Shown here piece after piece: positions 10,901-20,944 of a stretch of DNA of 24,511 nucleotides. The stretch's first letter is position 1. Each line of letters opens with the position of its first letter. The translations under genes were made by a program, and so were the position numbers. The stretch is taken from assembly GCA_013115135.1 (NCBI GenBank), contig JABANP010000655.1, forward strand, positions 1 to 24,511. The letters are read 5' to 3'. The notes beneath the pieces were generated by a model, which was not told the origin of the DNA, searched no databases, and saw nothing but the letters and a program-made list of their open reading frames with translations. Source of the stretch: Perkinsus olseni (Eukaryota > Perkinsozoa > Perkinsida > Perkinsidae).

Positions 10901-11793
10901 AGGTGGGTCGGTAGTGGGAAGCCGAGAATAGTAACCCCTGCGAAGCAGAGGCCACCATGTTGCTATGCGAGCGCGGGCCAGCCTCACACTGCAGACCGAC
11001 GGGCTGCTGGCTGTCCTTCCATAGCAGCATACGGAGGGCCTTCGTGGTAGCCAGTCCAGTGAGGAGAAGGCCAGTCCGACCAGAACCGACTGTGATGCCG
11101 GCAAAGCGTCCCTGATGATAGTGGACTGCAGTCAGTAGACACACATACAGGAGCCCCCTCTCGAGGGGGTGGTATGAGCGAGGAACACTGGCCCCTCAGC
11201 ATTGGACGAAAACAGACCATTGGAGTCGCGCAACGCTCTCAAGCATGACAGCATTCGTCGCGGATGTGGCTGGCACATTTTGAAATATCAGTTCGGTCGC
11301 TTACCCAGTCATTTGATGTCGAGCCGTGGAGGTCCATGCTCGTCCAGATCTCAATTCGATCGGGCAGCAGCGCGGGCGCTTGTGGAAGCCACATTACGGC
11401 GACCTCGTGAACTTCGCTCAGTTGTCGTAATCGGAACTCCTGGAGAGAGTACCGTAGATCGCGAATGAGATAGTCACTAGGAAGATGCAGATTTCCTCGA
11501 AAGCCTTGTGGGAATCCAAAACAAACTCGTCATTGACGAGTGTGCCCATCTTCATGGTTTGATGTGTGCTTCAAAGAGCGGGACGACGTTTGTGCGGACA
11601 GGCCCTCGCCTAAGTAGGACGATCTCACCAGTTCCACAGGATACTGTGCAGCTCTGGAGGAGCGCCAGCCTCGGTGATCCATGCAAGGAAGACAGAGTCT
11701 GTCGGCGCTGTGGGGTTCCAACTCGGAAGAAGCTCGAACTAGCCATGCATCGAGGATCCTCGGCTTGGATGTGATGGTCAACGTGGATGGCAT
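7966..11793 (-). CDS. CEP104: CEP104-like ciliary-tip protein (jelly-roll plus coiled coil plus TOG)
   Basis: At least 16 exons. The first, 11793-11629, gives MPSTLTITSK, then LVRASSELEPHSADRL and GWRSSRAAQYPVEL, matching the CEP104 jelly-roll start (SSG.ED..SA..L then GW.S.R..Q.P.E). The second, 11439-11305, continues the jelly-roll (FRLRQLSEVHEVAVM, LPDRIEIW). Exon borders between 11.27 and 10.70 kb are unresolved; QHGGLCFAGVTILG there fits the family's NQVAL..INIIG. Next come 10696-10572, 10523-10430, 10371-10282 (coiled coil), 10228-10135, 10046-9988, 9899-9762, 9624-9504, 9436-9296 and 9254-about 9021. TOG/HEAT exons follow: 8736-8629 (RIGDHNHRVSEKARNLA), 8565-8394, 8318-8210 (HHSGEVRKNAIDLAAKCYE), 8149-8098 and 8052-7966. 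CEP104 binds microtubule plus ends at cilia tips. The zinc fingers of animal CEP104 are absent. The family call rests on remembered sequence. Confidence 0.65.
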
Positions 11794-11924
11794 TGAGGTG
11801 AATCCGAATACGAAAGGGGCAGCCGGAAGGCTGGGCCCGGTGCCGAGGAAAGTGGCCTCAGAGAACGGCCATGGAAGGCTATCAAAGCAACAGGAATGCA
11901 TTCTATCAGTAAAAGTACTATCAG

Positions 11925-13054
11925 TTACAATTCAGAGTGTCTCTTCGGCTTTTGTAGTGTGAGCTCTAACTCCCTCATTAGCTTCGTCCTATCATCCACC
12001 GACAAGCTTCGAGCTTCCTCGAGGATTTGGGTGTACTTTCGATCAAAGGCCTTCTGCTCCTCGTGCACGGGCTGGGGTGTGACCGAGTGGGAGGGGCCTG
12101 GCCCGGTGCCGCTCGAGTCGGATTCGCACTCTACCTTGCAGTGTTGATCGATGAGAATCTGACGCCGTCTGTAGAGTGACCGAGAGTACCCAGGTCAGCA
12201 AGTTCGACTACTACAGTAATGAAAGAAATGATGGAGTCGAAGCTCAACTCAAAGCAAATGAGCATCGCCCACCTCATCGTTCTCGCGGAACTCGTTATAT
12301 AACACCGTGTCATCGAAATGCTCGACAAACATGCTGCAGTAGCTGCGCAGCCGCATGTCGTAGTCCCCCTGAGGTCACAGAAAGCTGCTGCCCACCCGAG
12401 CTGGCAGCGATGTCAGTCGTCCTCTATTGAAGTACTCTGATTAGCGGGAGAGCTGCGGTGGGTTGACGTCACAATTTGTTAGCAACTGAGCTATGCCGCC
12501 TTGTCCGTGTGTCTGTTCAAGTCCAACGCCGTCGCCGACCTACTCAGACTCAGCTTAGTTAGAATCCAGCGTGTTAACAGCTCAACGAGGAGCTCTGCGT
12601 TATTCAGTTGGCCCGAACGCTGGCTCAAGTACCAAAAGATAATCTCGTTCGCTCCGGGAGTGCGACTACGCCGTGATGTACCATTCCCATTTGGCCGAAT
12701 CCTTGGCCGTTGATATGGTCCTTCACCCCCGGGCCAAACAGGTAAGAGCGGCCTTCGAAGGTCTTCACACCATACTCATCCTTAGTCAGCTTGCTCTGGC
12801 ATACACTATCCATCAGATCGACATACCTGTGCTCCGAATCAGGACACTGCGAAGTTCCGCGTCAGCAACGATCCCGAAGGTGTGGTTCTACTCATGCTCA
12901 GCGAGTGGAGTTTTGTCCTTTTCACAGAGATGCCTTTGAGAGCCTTGTTAATCTGGTGTAGACTTGCCCGGCAAGAATCACACCGGAAGTATCGGAATTC
13001 TTCGAGGGCCAAAACGCAGCCGACTGCGAAAAGAAGTAATAGAAAGAAGGCCAT
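11925..13054 (-). CDS. Canopy-like ER saposin-fold protein
   Basis: Four exons on the minus strand, 13054-12926, 12846-12682, 12368-12273 and 12158-11925, give 207 residues with phase 0 at every junction. The signal peptide is MAFFLLLLFAVGCVLA. Then come the canopy/DUF3456 hallmarks: FRCDSC, a second segment with YVDLMDSVC, then DYDMRLRSYCSMFVEHFDD and LIDQHCKVEC, which makes the six-cysteine saposin-like pattern. Human canopy proteins have about the same length and act in the ER, helping receptors fold or traffic. The last exon adds an acidic linker and a charged helix (KAFDRKYTQILEEARSLSVD, then KLMRELELTLQK) with no ER-retention motif at the very end. A GTG six codons upstream is in frame, but the ATG gives the cleaner signal peptide. 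The CEP104-like start lies 131 bp downstream of its stop. Confidence 0.75.
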
Positions 13055-13270
13055 TAACGGGAAACTGGGCACAGTCGTGTTCGGGAAAAGGAGTTCCCAT
13101 CCACGACGATAGAAGTGACCTCTGAGAGGTTTCGTCTAAAACCATCAATGAATCGGAGCCCCATCCCACGTCCTGATCCGACAGTAATGCGATAGTGGCA
13201 TTACGTCATCGACGGATCACTCATCGCTCTATTACCACGTTACAGGTCGTTACGCTACTTACCGTAGTTA

Positions 13271-14404
13271 TCATCCTAGTACGATCACCAGGCCTACATT
13301 GCATGATCCTGCAGTACGGGGAATCCTGACGAAGGAGATGCCGCCGGCCAGGTCGAGGTGGCCCTCTTTCATCGCCTCCCACTGATATTTATCCAACAAT
13401 ACAATACTCGGCGATGGATAGAAACATAATGGTAGGCTGCGAATATTAGACTCAAAAAAACGGTATTGCGAGACAGTAGGGATACCACAACTCACAGTAC
13501 ACAATCCGTGAACAGATTACGCTGCCACCGATCACCTTCAATGGAGACATCAGCAGCCAACACACCGAGAGTCGTAGCCTCCGTGAGCAGGATGGTGGCC
13601 AATGAGGGCGATACTGAGGACGCAACGATGCTCGCTACAAGGGGCTTCGAGCGTCTCACTTTTCCAAGTATCAGCGAGCTCCAATGCACCAACGCTGTCG
13701 TGCCAAGTTGGCAGTACCTCATCCCTCAACCGCTTACATGCCTCTTCAGTAGAAAAATTCGGCAAGGCGACCTGTCGAAACGAGAGGCAATGCGGGCCAT
13801 AGATAGAGGGTGCCCCTCCCCCGGTGAGCAGCGCCGCTACTTACTGCAAGGAAAGCTCCATCGCGGAACTGCCGTATAGTGAGCCTCCGATCAGATCGGG
13901 CAGCCTCAGCCTTCAGACACTGAAGAAGGGTTCTAGGGGAGATGAGGTCAAACCCCAACGCCCGATTGACCAAACAGTACCTACACCACTGAGAGTCCAG
14001 CATCATCAACATTAGGAGAATCAACTCACGCATCTTGAAGAAGCATGATGCCACAAGACTTGCTGCCTTTGGTGAGGGCGGTGCAGCAAAGTTGTATAAC
14101 ATGCTGGTAGGTCGCTGCCGGAGTGACCATCGTGCCGTTATCGTCGGTCGCTAAGCCGTACTCCTCAAGAAGAGACCGAACCTGCTCCAGCAGAACTGGG
14201 ATACAATCGCTAGTCCCAGTCGGAGTCTCGAGTGCAGCAGCGGTGGAAGAAGGATAGACTCCTGAAACTTACCTGGGTCGGATCGTCCTTGTCATCGCGC
14301 TGTAGCCGTCTGGCCAGCTGAACGAGGTCTGATGCGCTCGCCTGGAGTGATCGGAGGTCAGCCAAACCTGGCAGCAATCCGCAGCTACGCCGCCAATTCG
14401 GCAT
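13271..14404 (-). CDS. Unrecognised conserved-looking gene, six or more exons
   Basis: The exons 14404-14273, 14226-14030, 13932-13845, 13771-13660, 13613-13496 and 13436-13271 splice in perfect phase (introns 46, 97, 73, 46 and 59 nt) to 270 residues ending in TGA. I do not recognise the family. It reads as a mostly helical soluble protein: MPNWRRSCGLLPGLADL, a Leu-rich amphipathic region (DCIPVLLEQVRSLLEEYG), RRLTIRQFRDGAFL, then ATILLTEATTLGVLAADVSI followed by GDRWQRNLF and a C-terminal LLDKYQWEAMKEGHLDL. The start is uncertain. The first exon stays open upstream to 14533, and minus-strand stretches near 14.7 kb (VVTLRFGVTPGEGLSIRG) could be further 5' exons whose phases I could not join. 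A decayed paralogue lies at about 7.55-7.86 kb. Confidence 0.6.
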
Positions 14405-15126
14405 GCTCGATTCACTCAGACAAAAGTCGATGATTACTACCCTCGTTAACATTCCTGTTGTCCTCCTCCATCTGCTTCTCCCTCCTCTGCAGGAGACGGC
14501 CGATACCCCCAATCCGCCCGCCGACAGGTTCATAGGATGGCGAGGCGCTCCAGCTCTGGGTAGTCAACTGAGATCCGATACTAACCCCAGCGGGGTCCAC
14601 GGAGGATCACCCACCAACTGGTTCACTATGGCCTCTAATCTTTCAGCATCAGCCGAGCAAGTCCCTCGAATACTCAACCCCTCTCCAGGGGTGACCCCAA
14701 AACGTAAGGTAACTACTCTAAGGGAAGTGAGATAGTTTCTCCTCCCACACCTACCTACAGTTTGGCATCCCGAAAGTACCCTCCCTTTTATCCGTACCGT
14801 GTCAACCTGGTCCAGTCGGATACCTATTGGCACACACAATCAGCAGCCATACTCTAAATCCAACTGCAGGAGACAGCTCAGACGAAATCTTCTCGCGGAT
14901 GGAAGCAATACCCCGTTCCAGCGGATACCGCGAAACCCTTGGAAGGCCCCTCCCAAGCCATTGGACGATCAACTTACATCTGTATTGGCCAGAATGGCGC
15001 CAGTATATCCGATGGGTGGTTATAGTCAACCTTGTAGCATCATAATAAGCGCCTAACAAAAGCACCACGACCACGCTCCTGGCATACGGTGACTGTAGAG
15101 AGCGAACCCTTCTCAAGCTGAGAATT
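14405..15126 (-). other. Possible 5' exons of the unrecognised gene, unresolved
   Basis: Protein-like minus-strand pieces occur at about 14710-14570 (SIRGTCSADAERLEAIVNQL) and 15110-14980 (hydrophobic SVVVVLLLGAYYDAT), with plausible GT-AG signals near each. I found no combination that keeps phase into the 14404 exon. They may be 5' exons of that gene, remains of the pseudogene to the right, or chance. Confidence 0.3.
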
Positions 15127-15570
15127 TCAACGCGATCTCGGTAGAGAATAGTAGTTGCCCTCGTACGTCTTTTCTCCCGACAATTCCGTTCTCAGAGGGC
15201 GAGCAGAATGCCTCAGAGACCCCAAAAGCAACCCAAAGCGAGTTCTAGATATTCGACGCCTCTAAAAAAAGAGGGGGGCCATAAACCGTGAACTACCTCT
15301 CTCTTTCTCCTTTATCCTCACACCAATATCCATCCCGAACTCCCCAGCCGGCTTCTCCCCCTCCAGGGGTATCACCGCGCCGTCTCTTTCTTGGCATATG
15401 AACACGTAGCAGTTGGGGCTAGTCGGGTCCATAATTTAATACCTTCTTCGAGGGATTCTCCACCACTCTTAGCTCTACCATTGACCCGGCAACCCAACAA
15501 CTCATCGATGATAACTCTAGCTGGTACGTAGAAACGGTATTAACGTTGTTAGCCGAAGGCAGGAGGCGGG
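15127..15570 (-). pseudogene. Broken relative of the secreted gene at 5174
   Basis: Three successive minus-strand pieces match the 5174 protein in order. VELRVVENPSKKVLNYGPD (about 15490-15434) corresponds to ESPSKATLGYN. DGAVIPLEGEKPAGEFGMDI (15432-15262 frame) corresponds to the VILKRRGG to YFDVGFDL region. KTYEGNYYSLP (about 15160) corresponds to QPDGEYSAYPGP. A one-base shift separates pieces one and two, an in-frame TAG at 15262 lies between two and three, and TGA follows at 15127. No signal peptide or Lys/Phe-rich last exon is seen. The first piece starts within a few bases of the SURF2 stop. The similarity is real but weak, so an active gene with unusual splicing is not excluded. Confidence 0.5.
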
Positions 15571-15575
15571 TGTCA

Positions 15576-17135
15576 TCACTGCTCTACCCTGGCCTTCTTT
15601 CCAGGACCATCAAAGCCCCCACTCTCAGCGCCCCTCTTGAACCCCTTACCCTTACCCTTGCCTTTTCCTTTACCATGGCCACCTTTTCCCTTCCCCTTGC
15701 CGTGACCGCCGAAGCCTTTTCCTCCCTTTCCCTTCCCTCCTTCTAACTCGCTGAAGCCTTTACCCTTCCCTTTACCCTTCCCTTTTCCCTTTCCCTTTCC
15801 CTTTTCCTCCTTCTGCAAAACCGTGACCCTTTCCCTTTGCCTTTACCCTTTCCCTCACCCCCGTCATCTTCACTAAAGCCCTTCCCCTTCCCCTTGCCTT
15901 TCCCCTTGCCCTTTCCTTTTCCCTTCCCTTTTCCCTTCCCTTTCCCTTTTCCTTTCCCTCGCTCTTCATCGTCCTCAGCAGAAAAGAAGCCTTTTCCTTT
16001 ACCCTTTCCCTTCCCCTTTCCTTTCCCCTTTCCCTTTCCCTTCCCCTTTCCTTTTCCTTTACCCTTTCCTTTACCCTTCCCCGCTCCGTAAGACTCTCCA
16101 GGCTCATCATCTCCACCCTCGGAGAGATCATCAAGATCTTCCAGGAACCCCTCCTCTCCCTCTTCTTCTTCCTCTCCTCCTTCATCTTCTTCCTCTTCAT
16201 CTCCTTCCTCATCTTCTCCTTCAGCGTCATCATCCTCAAGCTCCTCTACGGCGCCTAAGAACAGCAGTCGACTATCCTCAACCGAACAGACGCCGCGGTC
16301 AATCCACTAGACCAAGCATCACCTTCTTCTTCTTCCTCCTCCCCTCCACCATCACTGACCTCCTCCTCCTCTTCCACTACTTCATTCTCCTCGTCATCAC
16401 TCTCACCGCCGAACATCGCGTCCATCTCCTCCATGCTGAGATCTCCTTCCTCAGCGCTCTCTTCCTTCCCTGCGGGCTTGGATTTCGTAGCTGCCTTCTT
16501 CGACTCCTGCTTCTCCTTGTAGGCCTTCAACTTATACTGAAACTTCTTCCCCGATATATGCCTGACGACAGAGCCCCTGAGTTGTCAGCGAGACAAACTC
16601 TCGCGAATTCTACTTGTGAACCGAGTCAGCGTCCTTGTTGACCCTCTTATGCGTAACAACACAGAAGTAACAGTGAGGGTAGCGGTCGTGCTGGATAAGG
16701 TAATTCTTGTACTGCTCAACCTGGCAGAGCAAGCAAACAAAAGATTCCCCCAATGATGAGGGATCCAGCGCAGTTACCTCATCATTAACACTGATGCCTT
16801 CTTCTACCAACTGCCTCGCCTTCAGGTACTTGGGCCTGTTAATATACTCGTGAACTATTTGGTACGTTAATGGCATCTCATGACCTGTCATCACACTGGC
16901 AATGAAGCCACCCACTGGTTCAATTCGCGACGACAGTTTCGGCGAGCTTCTCGACGATACTACTCACTGCTGCTCACTCGACGACCCGACAAAACGATGC
17001 CGGTCAGGTCAACTCTCGCCTCCCTCCATTACCCGTAGAGATGCACTTGATCTTCGTTTTCTCTTCATTGAAAGCCAAATCGGCATGCCCCTCGACGAGC
17101 TCCGTCAGCCGAGAATCTTCGGTAGCCCCTGGCAT
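15576..17135 (-). CDS. SURF2: SURF2-like protein with an acidic and Gly-Lys repeat tail
   Basis: Exons are 17135-17033, 16884-16614, 16561-16308 and 16254-15576. The N-terminus carries the SURF2 signature KIKCISTGHEMP, formed exactly across the first intron, then INRPKYLKAR, a CLLC/HCYFC cysteine pair region, and RVNKDADSVHKHISGKKFQY across the second intron, matching NKCPEHVLRH..G..YQ of human SURF2. After a Lys-rich helix come about 90 mostly acidic residues, then a long (GK)n tail ending in GPGKKARVEQ. SURF2 is nucleolar and linked to ribosome biogenesis, which fits its neighbour HAS1. The last exon is odd: the GK tail, GHGFAEGGKGK and FSELEGGKGKGGKGFGG lie in three frames, so two single-base slips in the hexamer repeat, or assembly errors, are implied. 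If the first frame is kept, the protein ends in an Arg-rich run instead. Confidence 0.75.
15635..16085. repeat. (CCCTTT)n-type hexamer repeat coding for Gly-Lys
   Basis: About 450 bp are dominated by CCCTTT and near variants (TACCCT, CCCTTG), interrupted near 15680-15760, 15812-15880 and 15960-15990 by unique sequence. On the minus strand GGNAAR units give alternating Gly-Lys. Such a tract is prone to slippage. Confidence 0.85.
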
Positions 17136-17355
17136 TTCTCAAGTTGAGCGAACAACAGCACTTTAATGCAATATCGTTGACCCACCCTAACTTCACTACA
17201 CCCTTAAGCACTCTCAACTCAGCACAAGATAGACAAAATAATAGTCTGATCGTCTGGTTCCGTTACAAAATCCCCGATGATGACAAACTGCAACCGCTGT
17301 ACTCGGCTGGACAGTGAAGCCCTCTTCCATCTCTGCGGTACCGTGTGTATGACCC

Positions 17356-17779
17356 TCAGACGTTCTTAGCGATGGCACCCTTCACTATCGGTTGATTCAA
17401 TAGCCGCTTTCGTGCCTCCTTCAGAGCACCCTGAGAAACACAGTGATGCCAGCTTACACTCAACCCCCCTCTGCTCGTCCCCGGGTCCACTAGGGCAACC
17501 TCGGCACTAGCCCAGTTCACCCGGCACTACCGCTTCCTTGATCAAGCCTCTGCCCACTGCCAGCAGCCCTAAGCTCAGTATCACGGATACGATGCCACCC
17601 AGGGCCGTTTGGGCATTCCATGAAGAATTCCACATTAAACTAGCTTCGACATAAGATACCTCCTAGAGGACCACTCCGCAGGGACTCAGTTCAAGTGTAG
17701 TTTTTAATTGGTCAACACACATGCAGCAGCTTCCACTGCTGCTGTCAGGTTCTCTCTTCATCATCGTCTCATCGGCCAT
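17356..17779 (-). CDS. Small single-pass membrane protein, unknown
   Basis: Three exons, 17779-17717, 17662-17531 and 17430-17356 (introns 54 and 100 nt, all phase 0), give 89 residues. The N-terminus is polar and ends in a CCMC cluster, a possible lipid-modification site. One transmembrane helix follows (ALGGIVSVILSLGLLAV), then a basic amphipathic tail (ALKEARKRLLNQPIVKGAIA) ending in TGA. The first intron removes an in-frame TAG, supporting real splicing. I know no family of this form; it could sit in a mitochondrial, ER or vacuolar membrane. It lies between SURF2 and HAS1, about 200-220 bp from each, on the same strand. Confidence 0.5.
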
Positions 17780-17977
17780 ACCCGCCCCAACGAAAGACAA
17801 CCCTTCGCGGGGACGTGGGAAACGGTGTAGTATAGTTATCAAGACAGGAGCAGCAGCTCCAGCCAAGATACTTACTATTAACAGATGTTATTTACGTGGA
17901 GAGTTGTTGAAGGAACGGTATCAGTTATCGCTTTGGTAATAATCTCATTATTACTACTGTACTATAGGCTCTCGAGT

Positions 17978-20527
17978 TCACATGGTGAACTGCCGCTTAT
18001 CACCGGAGGCCTTCTTCCCATAAGGGTTGCTTGCGCTGAAGTCGCCTTGGCCCTTATTGAACCTTCCTGACTTCACCATTTTCCGACCACCCCTGAAAAA
18101 TGACCAAGTTCCCTCAACCACAGATGCCACGCTTGAACCTAAGATACCCCCAAGCCGAGCGGCACACTTGCCTGTCACTCTTCTTAGTATCCTTCAAATT
18201 GAGATCAACCTTCGGCGGCACCGCAAATCCAAAGCACTTAGCGAGCTTCTGCAAATCCAGTGAGTGGACATCAAAGCAATCCTTAGACGCATGAGCCGCA
18301 TAAGCATGAAGATACGACCGGTAGGCGTCCCGACTGGCGCGATGTAGGTGGTAGTTGGTCTCCACCAACTTCTCCAACTGATGCTGTATGTTAGCAACCT
18401 TCGCTGGAGGAAAGACGTACTCGTTGAGAGTCGTCACGCCCGATTTTCGGAGGTACCTATCCGACAGGCGAGTCACCTATCTCGATCCCCAAAGGAATTA
18501 TCACCTCAGGAAGCCAAGCTCTTCAGGCATGAGGAAGAGGAGGGCCTTTCCAGTGCCTTCTGCGCCTCGTGCAGTTCGGCCAACGCGATGGATGTACTCC
18601 TGCAACGGCAAACCATGGCCAGGCGGGAGCAGGATGAGTAATACCTTCGGATCATCCGGAGGGTCGTACTGGACGATCCAATCAACCTTGGGGATATCCA
18701 AGCCTCTCGCAGCTACATCCGTACCTGCCCGTGAGTAACAGTGCAAAATTCATACCACTCCTCCGCCAAATCGCAAAGGGTGATGAGTCCCAGGCCCTTA
18801 CACAGCAGTATACCAGACTCCATCTGGCAGAACCGATAGAAGTTGGTCATCCGAGCCGACTGCTTCTTCTGTCCATGAATGGATATGACCGGAATATCGA
18901 TGTAGTTGAGCAGCTCATCGTGGAACTTCACCGAGTTGCAGGACGAAAAGAAGACCATCACCTGACCAAAGTGAATGGGGAGAAGGCGACTCCCACCACC
19001 AGCAGCAGCAACGGCACTCTACCTTCTTCTTCTGGTTCTTCTTAAGGAAGGTGAACAACAGTCTCAGCCGATCGTCGCCACCCACAACGACATAACCCTG
19101 TACCAAACCCGAGGCTGTTGAGGTTGCCGCGTCCTACAAAGTACCACTAGAACAACAAGGGCCGGCAACTCCCTTCTGCTACATCATCAGCTCCCTTGCT
19201 CTGTACAAAGATAGGCTTCTTCAGCGACAGCCGCGCCAAATCGTTAACCTAAGATTCGCGATCCAGGCCAAAAGAGGAACCACAAGCAGCTGCACCTTCT
19301 GCGTCTGAGTGGCGGAGAAAAGCGACGTCTGTCTCTTCTTAGGGAGTATCTTCAATATCTGGTTCATATCCTCCTCGAACCCTAAACCAATAGCCTAACA
19401 GCGGTCTGTGCTGCCCCAACACTACCAATCTGGAGAATCCTATCAGCCTCATCAATAACCAGGCTCATGAGGTTGGCGTAGACGAAACCTCTGGTGTTCT
19501 GCAGGTGGTCGAGTAGCCGTCCAGGAGTGGCAACTGAGAAGGTGAGACCTTATGGACTGACGGCGCCAAAGATCAGCGCCTCACTGAGAATATTGATTCC
19601 TCTAGAAAGTTTATCGGCTTCGTTCTTCCTATTAACTCCGCCCATTACGATACCGTATGTTTGAGACAGCTTGGTGGCATCGACAAGCTGAAACGGAAAG
19701 ATACTCTTCGAGGTCGAACAGGTGGAAAGATACTACCCTCTTGCACACGTCAAAGATTTGCATGGCCAGCTCACGAGTGGGGAGAGATAACCATAACACC
19801 AGTACCTATACCACAGCATATCCGACCAGCCCGGCAGCAGCTCCCACCTTACCGTTCTTAGGCTGGAAACGTGTAGCCACGAGAAGCTCCAAGGCTGGCA
19901 CTAAGAAGGCCAGGGTCTTGCCGGACCCTGTCTTGGCCGCTCCCAGTACCTGCAAAGTCTCTCCCTCACTGACGCCACTCCACACAGCCCTTTCTATTAC
20001 ATCTTTTCCCTTCAACATGAGAGGAATGGCCTTAGCCTGGATGTCGGTCATCGTAGTGAAGCTGCAGGCGGTGAGAGCCTCCTTGAGAGGGTCGCAGATT
20101 TGAAGGTCGGTGAACTTCTTATCCGAGAAGAATCCCTTCTTGCCCGACGGGAGCCTCAGCGGTAGCCTGAGCCATGGGCCCTCCTATACATCAAGCCCCT
20201 ACCCCACCGCGACCTACCTCGGCCCCCTTGTCAACGCCATTACCCTCAGCAGTGGTAACTAACAGCCATAAGCGACTAAGCGGGTCGAGCAGGTTAGCGA
20301 AGGTCCTGCCTGCAGCACTCTCCCGTACGGCAGAGATCTTCTCTTCCTTCTCCTCCTTCCTCTGCTGCTTCATTTCCTCTTCCCGTCGTTCCTTGGCTTC
20401 CGATGGATCGCTCTTCTGTCAGGTTAAACGACGTAATGAACGGTAGGTAGTCCGAAGGCCAGAAGCTCACCTTTTTGAAGGCCTTCTTCCTGTTGGCCGC
20501 CGCTCGAGGCTGCTGTGGATTCGTCAT
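17978..20527 (-). CDS. HAS1: DEAD-box RNA helicase HAS1/DDX18
   Basis: Fifteen exons: 20527-20471, 20415-20218, 20183-20001, 19949-19853 (or 19848), 19805-19737, 19687-19585, 19533-19426, 19381-19296, 19248-19183, 19133-19023, 18961-18802, 18724-18645, 18599-18505, 18456-18166 and 18092-17978; about 607 residues. Motifs in order: Q motif ([10 protein letters not shown], then TDIQAKAIP), P-loop [10 protein letters not shown], motif Ia [17 protein letters not shown] (VIDEADRIL), SAT (FSATQT), [39 protein letters not shown], then the HAS1-specific C-terminus ([14 protein letters not shown] ... KRQFTM). HAS1 is a nucleolar ATPase for 60S assembly and snoRNA release. One extra C in a four-C run (19779-19782) breaks the canonical frame at motif Ia; a second GT donor 5 nt downstream (exon end 19848) would restore it. 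The third exon's start is less certain (34-nt intron). Confidence 0.9.
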
Positions 20528-20944
20528 TCCAGTCGAAGAACAACAACAACTTCAACAATGAGTGGATCCTCCATGCCTGTCAGTCCATTGACGCCCACTT
20601 GCAACCTTGCTATATCTTGCATTTCCCCAACTATCTCGATTAGACGTGCATTATAAATCAACACAATCTCATCATTACTGATTCATGTTACATTATCCTT
20701 GTTGTCATTGAAGGTACAGGTACATATAGATGTCGTAGTTCTCGTTGTTCGAGTCGCCTAAGCATCAACCTCAGATCCTTACCAAGCCATCGGGCCTTTC
20801 CGATCTCCAGTCACACCCACTCCGCCGTACATCGAAATCACCAACATGCGAAGGTGAGCAGCCGCGAGTTGAAACCCCCAACGCGAACAATGCCATCGTG
20901 AGCGACCCTAGCGCGTCTCAGATCGTGTTCTGGGCCACTGAGCG
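20528..20944. other. Intergenic region between HAS1 and GNAT-like copy 2
   Basis: HAS1 upstream region on the left and the 3' UTR of copy 2 on the right. Only short uninformative open frames are present, with no repeat or RNA gene that I can see. Confidence 0.5.

Noticed and set aside
11152..11170. CCCCCTC / GAGGGGG palindrome
   Set aside because: Short, and within a transcribed exon/intron region; no further support as a regulatory site.
10865..11220. Three overlapping minus-strand open frames
   Set aside because: Not separate genes. They fall inside the CEP104-like gene, where the true frame changes between short exons that I could not fully place.
12611..12625. TGGCTCAAG as a spliced-leader relic
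   Set aside because: Only nine bases match the remembered dinoflagellate/Perkinsus leader end, it lies inside a canopy intron, and chance is sufficient.
15837..16091. Plus-strand Pro-Phe repeat open frame
   Set aside because: Antisense reading of the CCCTTT repeat with no start context or neighbours.
15772..16239. Long Lys/Arg/Glu-rich minus-strand open frame
   Set aside because: It is the alternate frame of the SURF2 acidic and GK exon. The acidic frame joins the upstream SURF2 exons in phase; this one does not.
19657..20103. 148-codon plus-strand open frame
   Set aside because: Antisense to the HAS1 exons that carry the P-loop and motif Ia.
17978..20527. HAS1 as a pseudogene because of the extra C
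   Set aside because: All other motifs and 14 junctions are intact, and a nearby donor can restore frame, so an error or shifted splicing is more likely.
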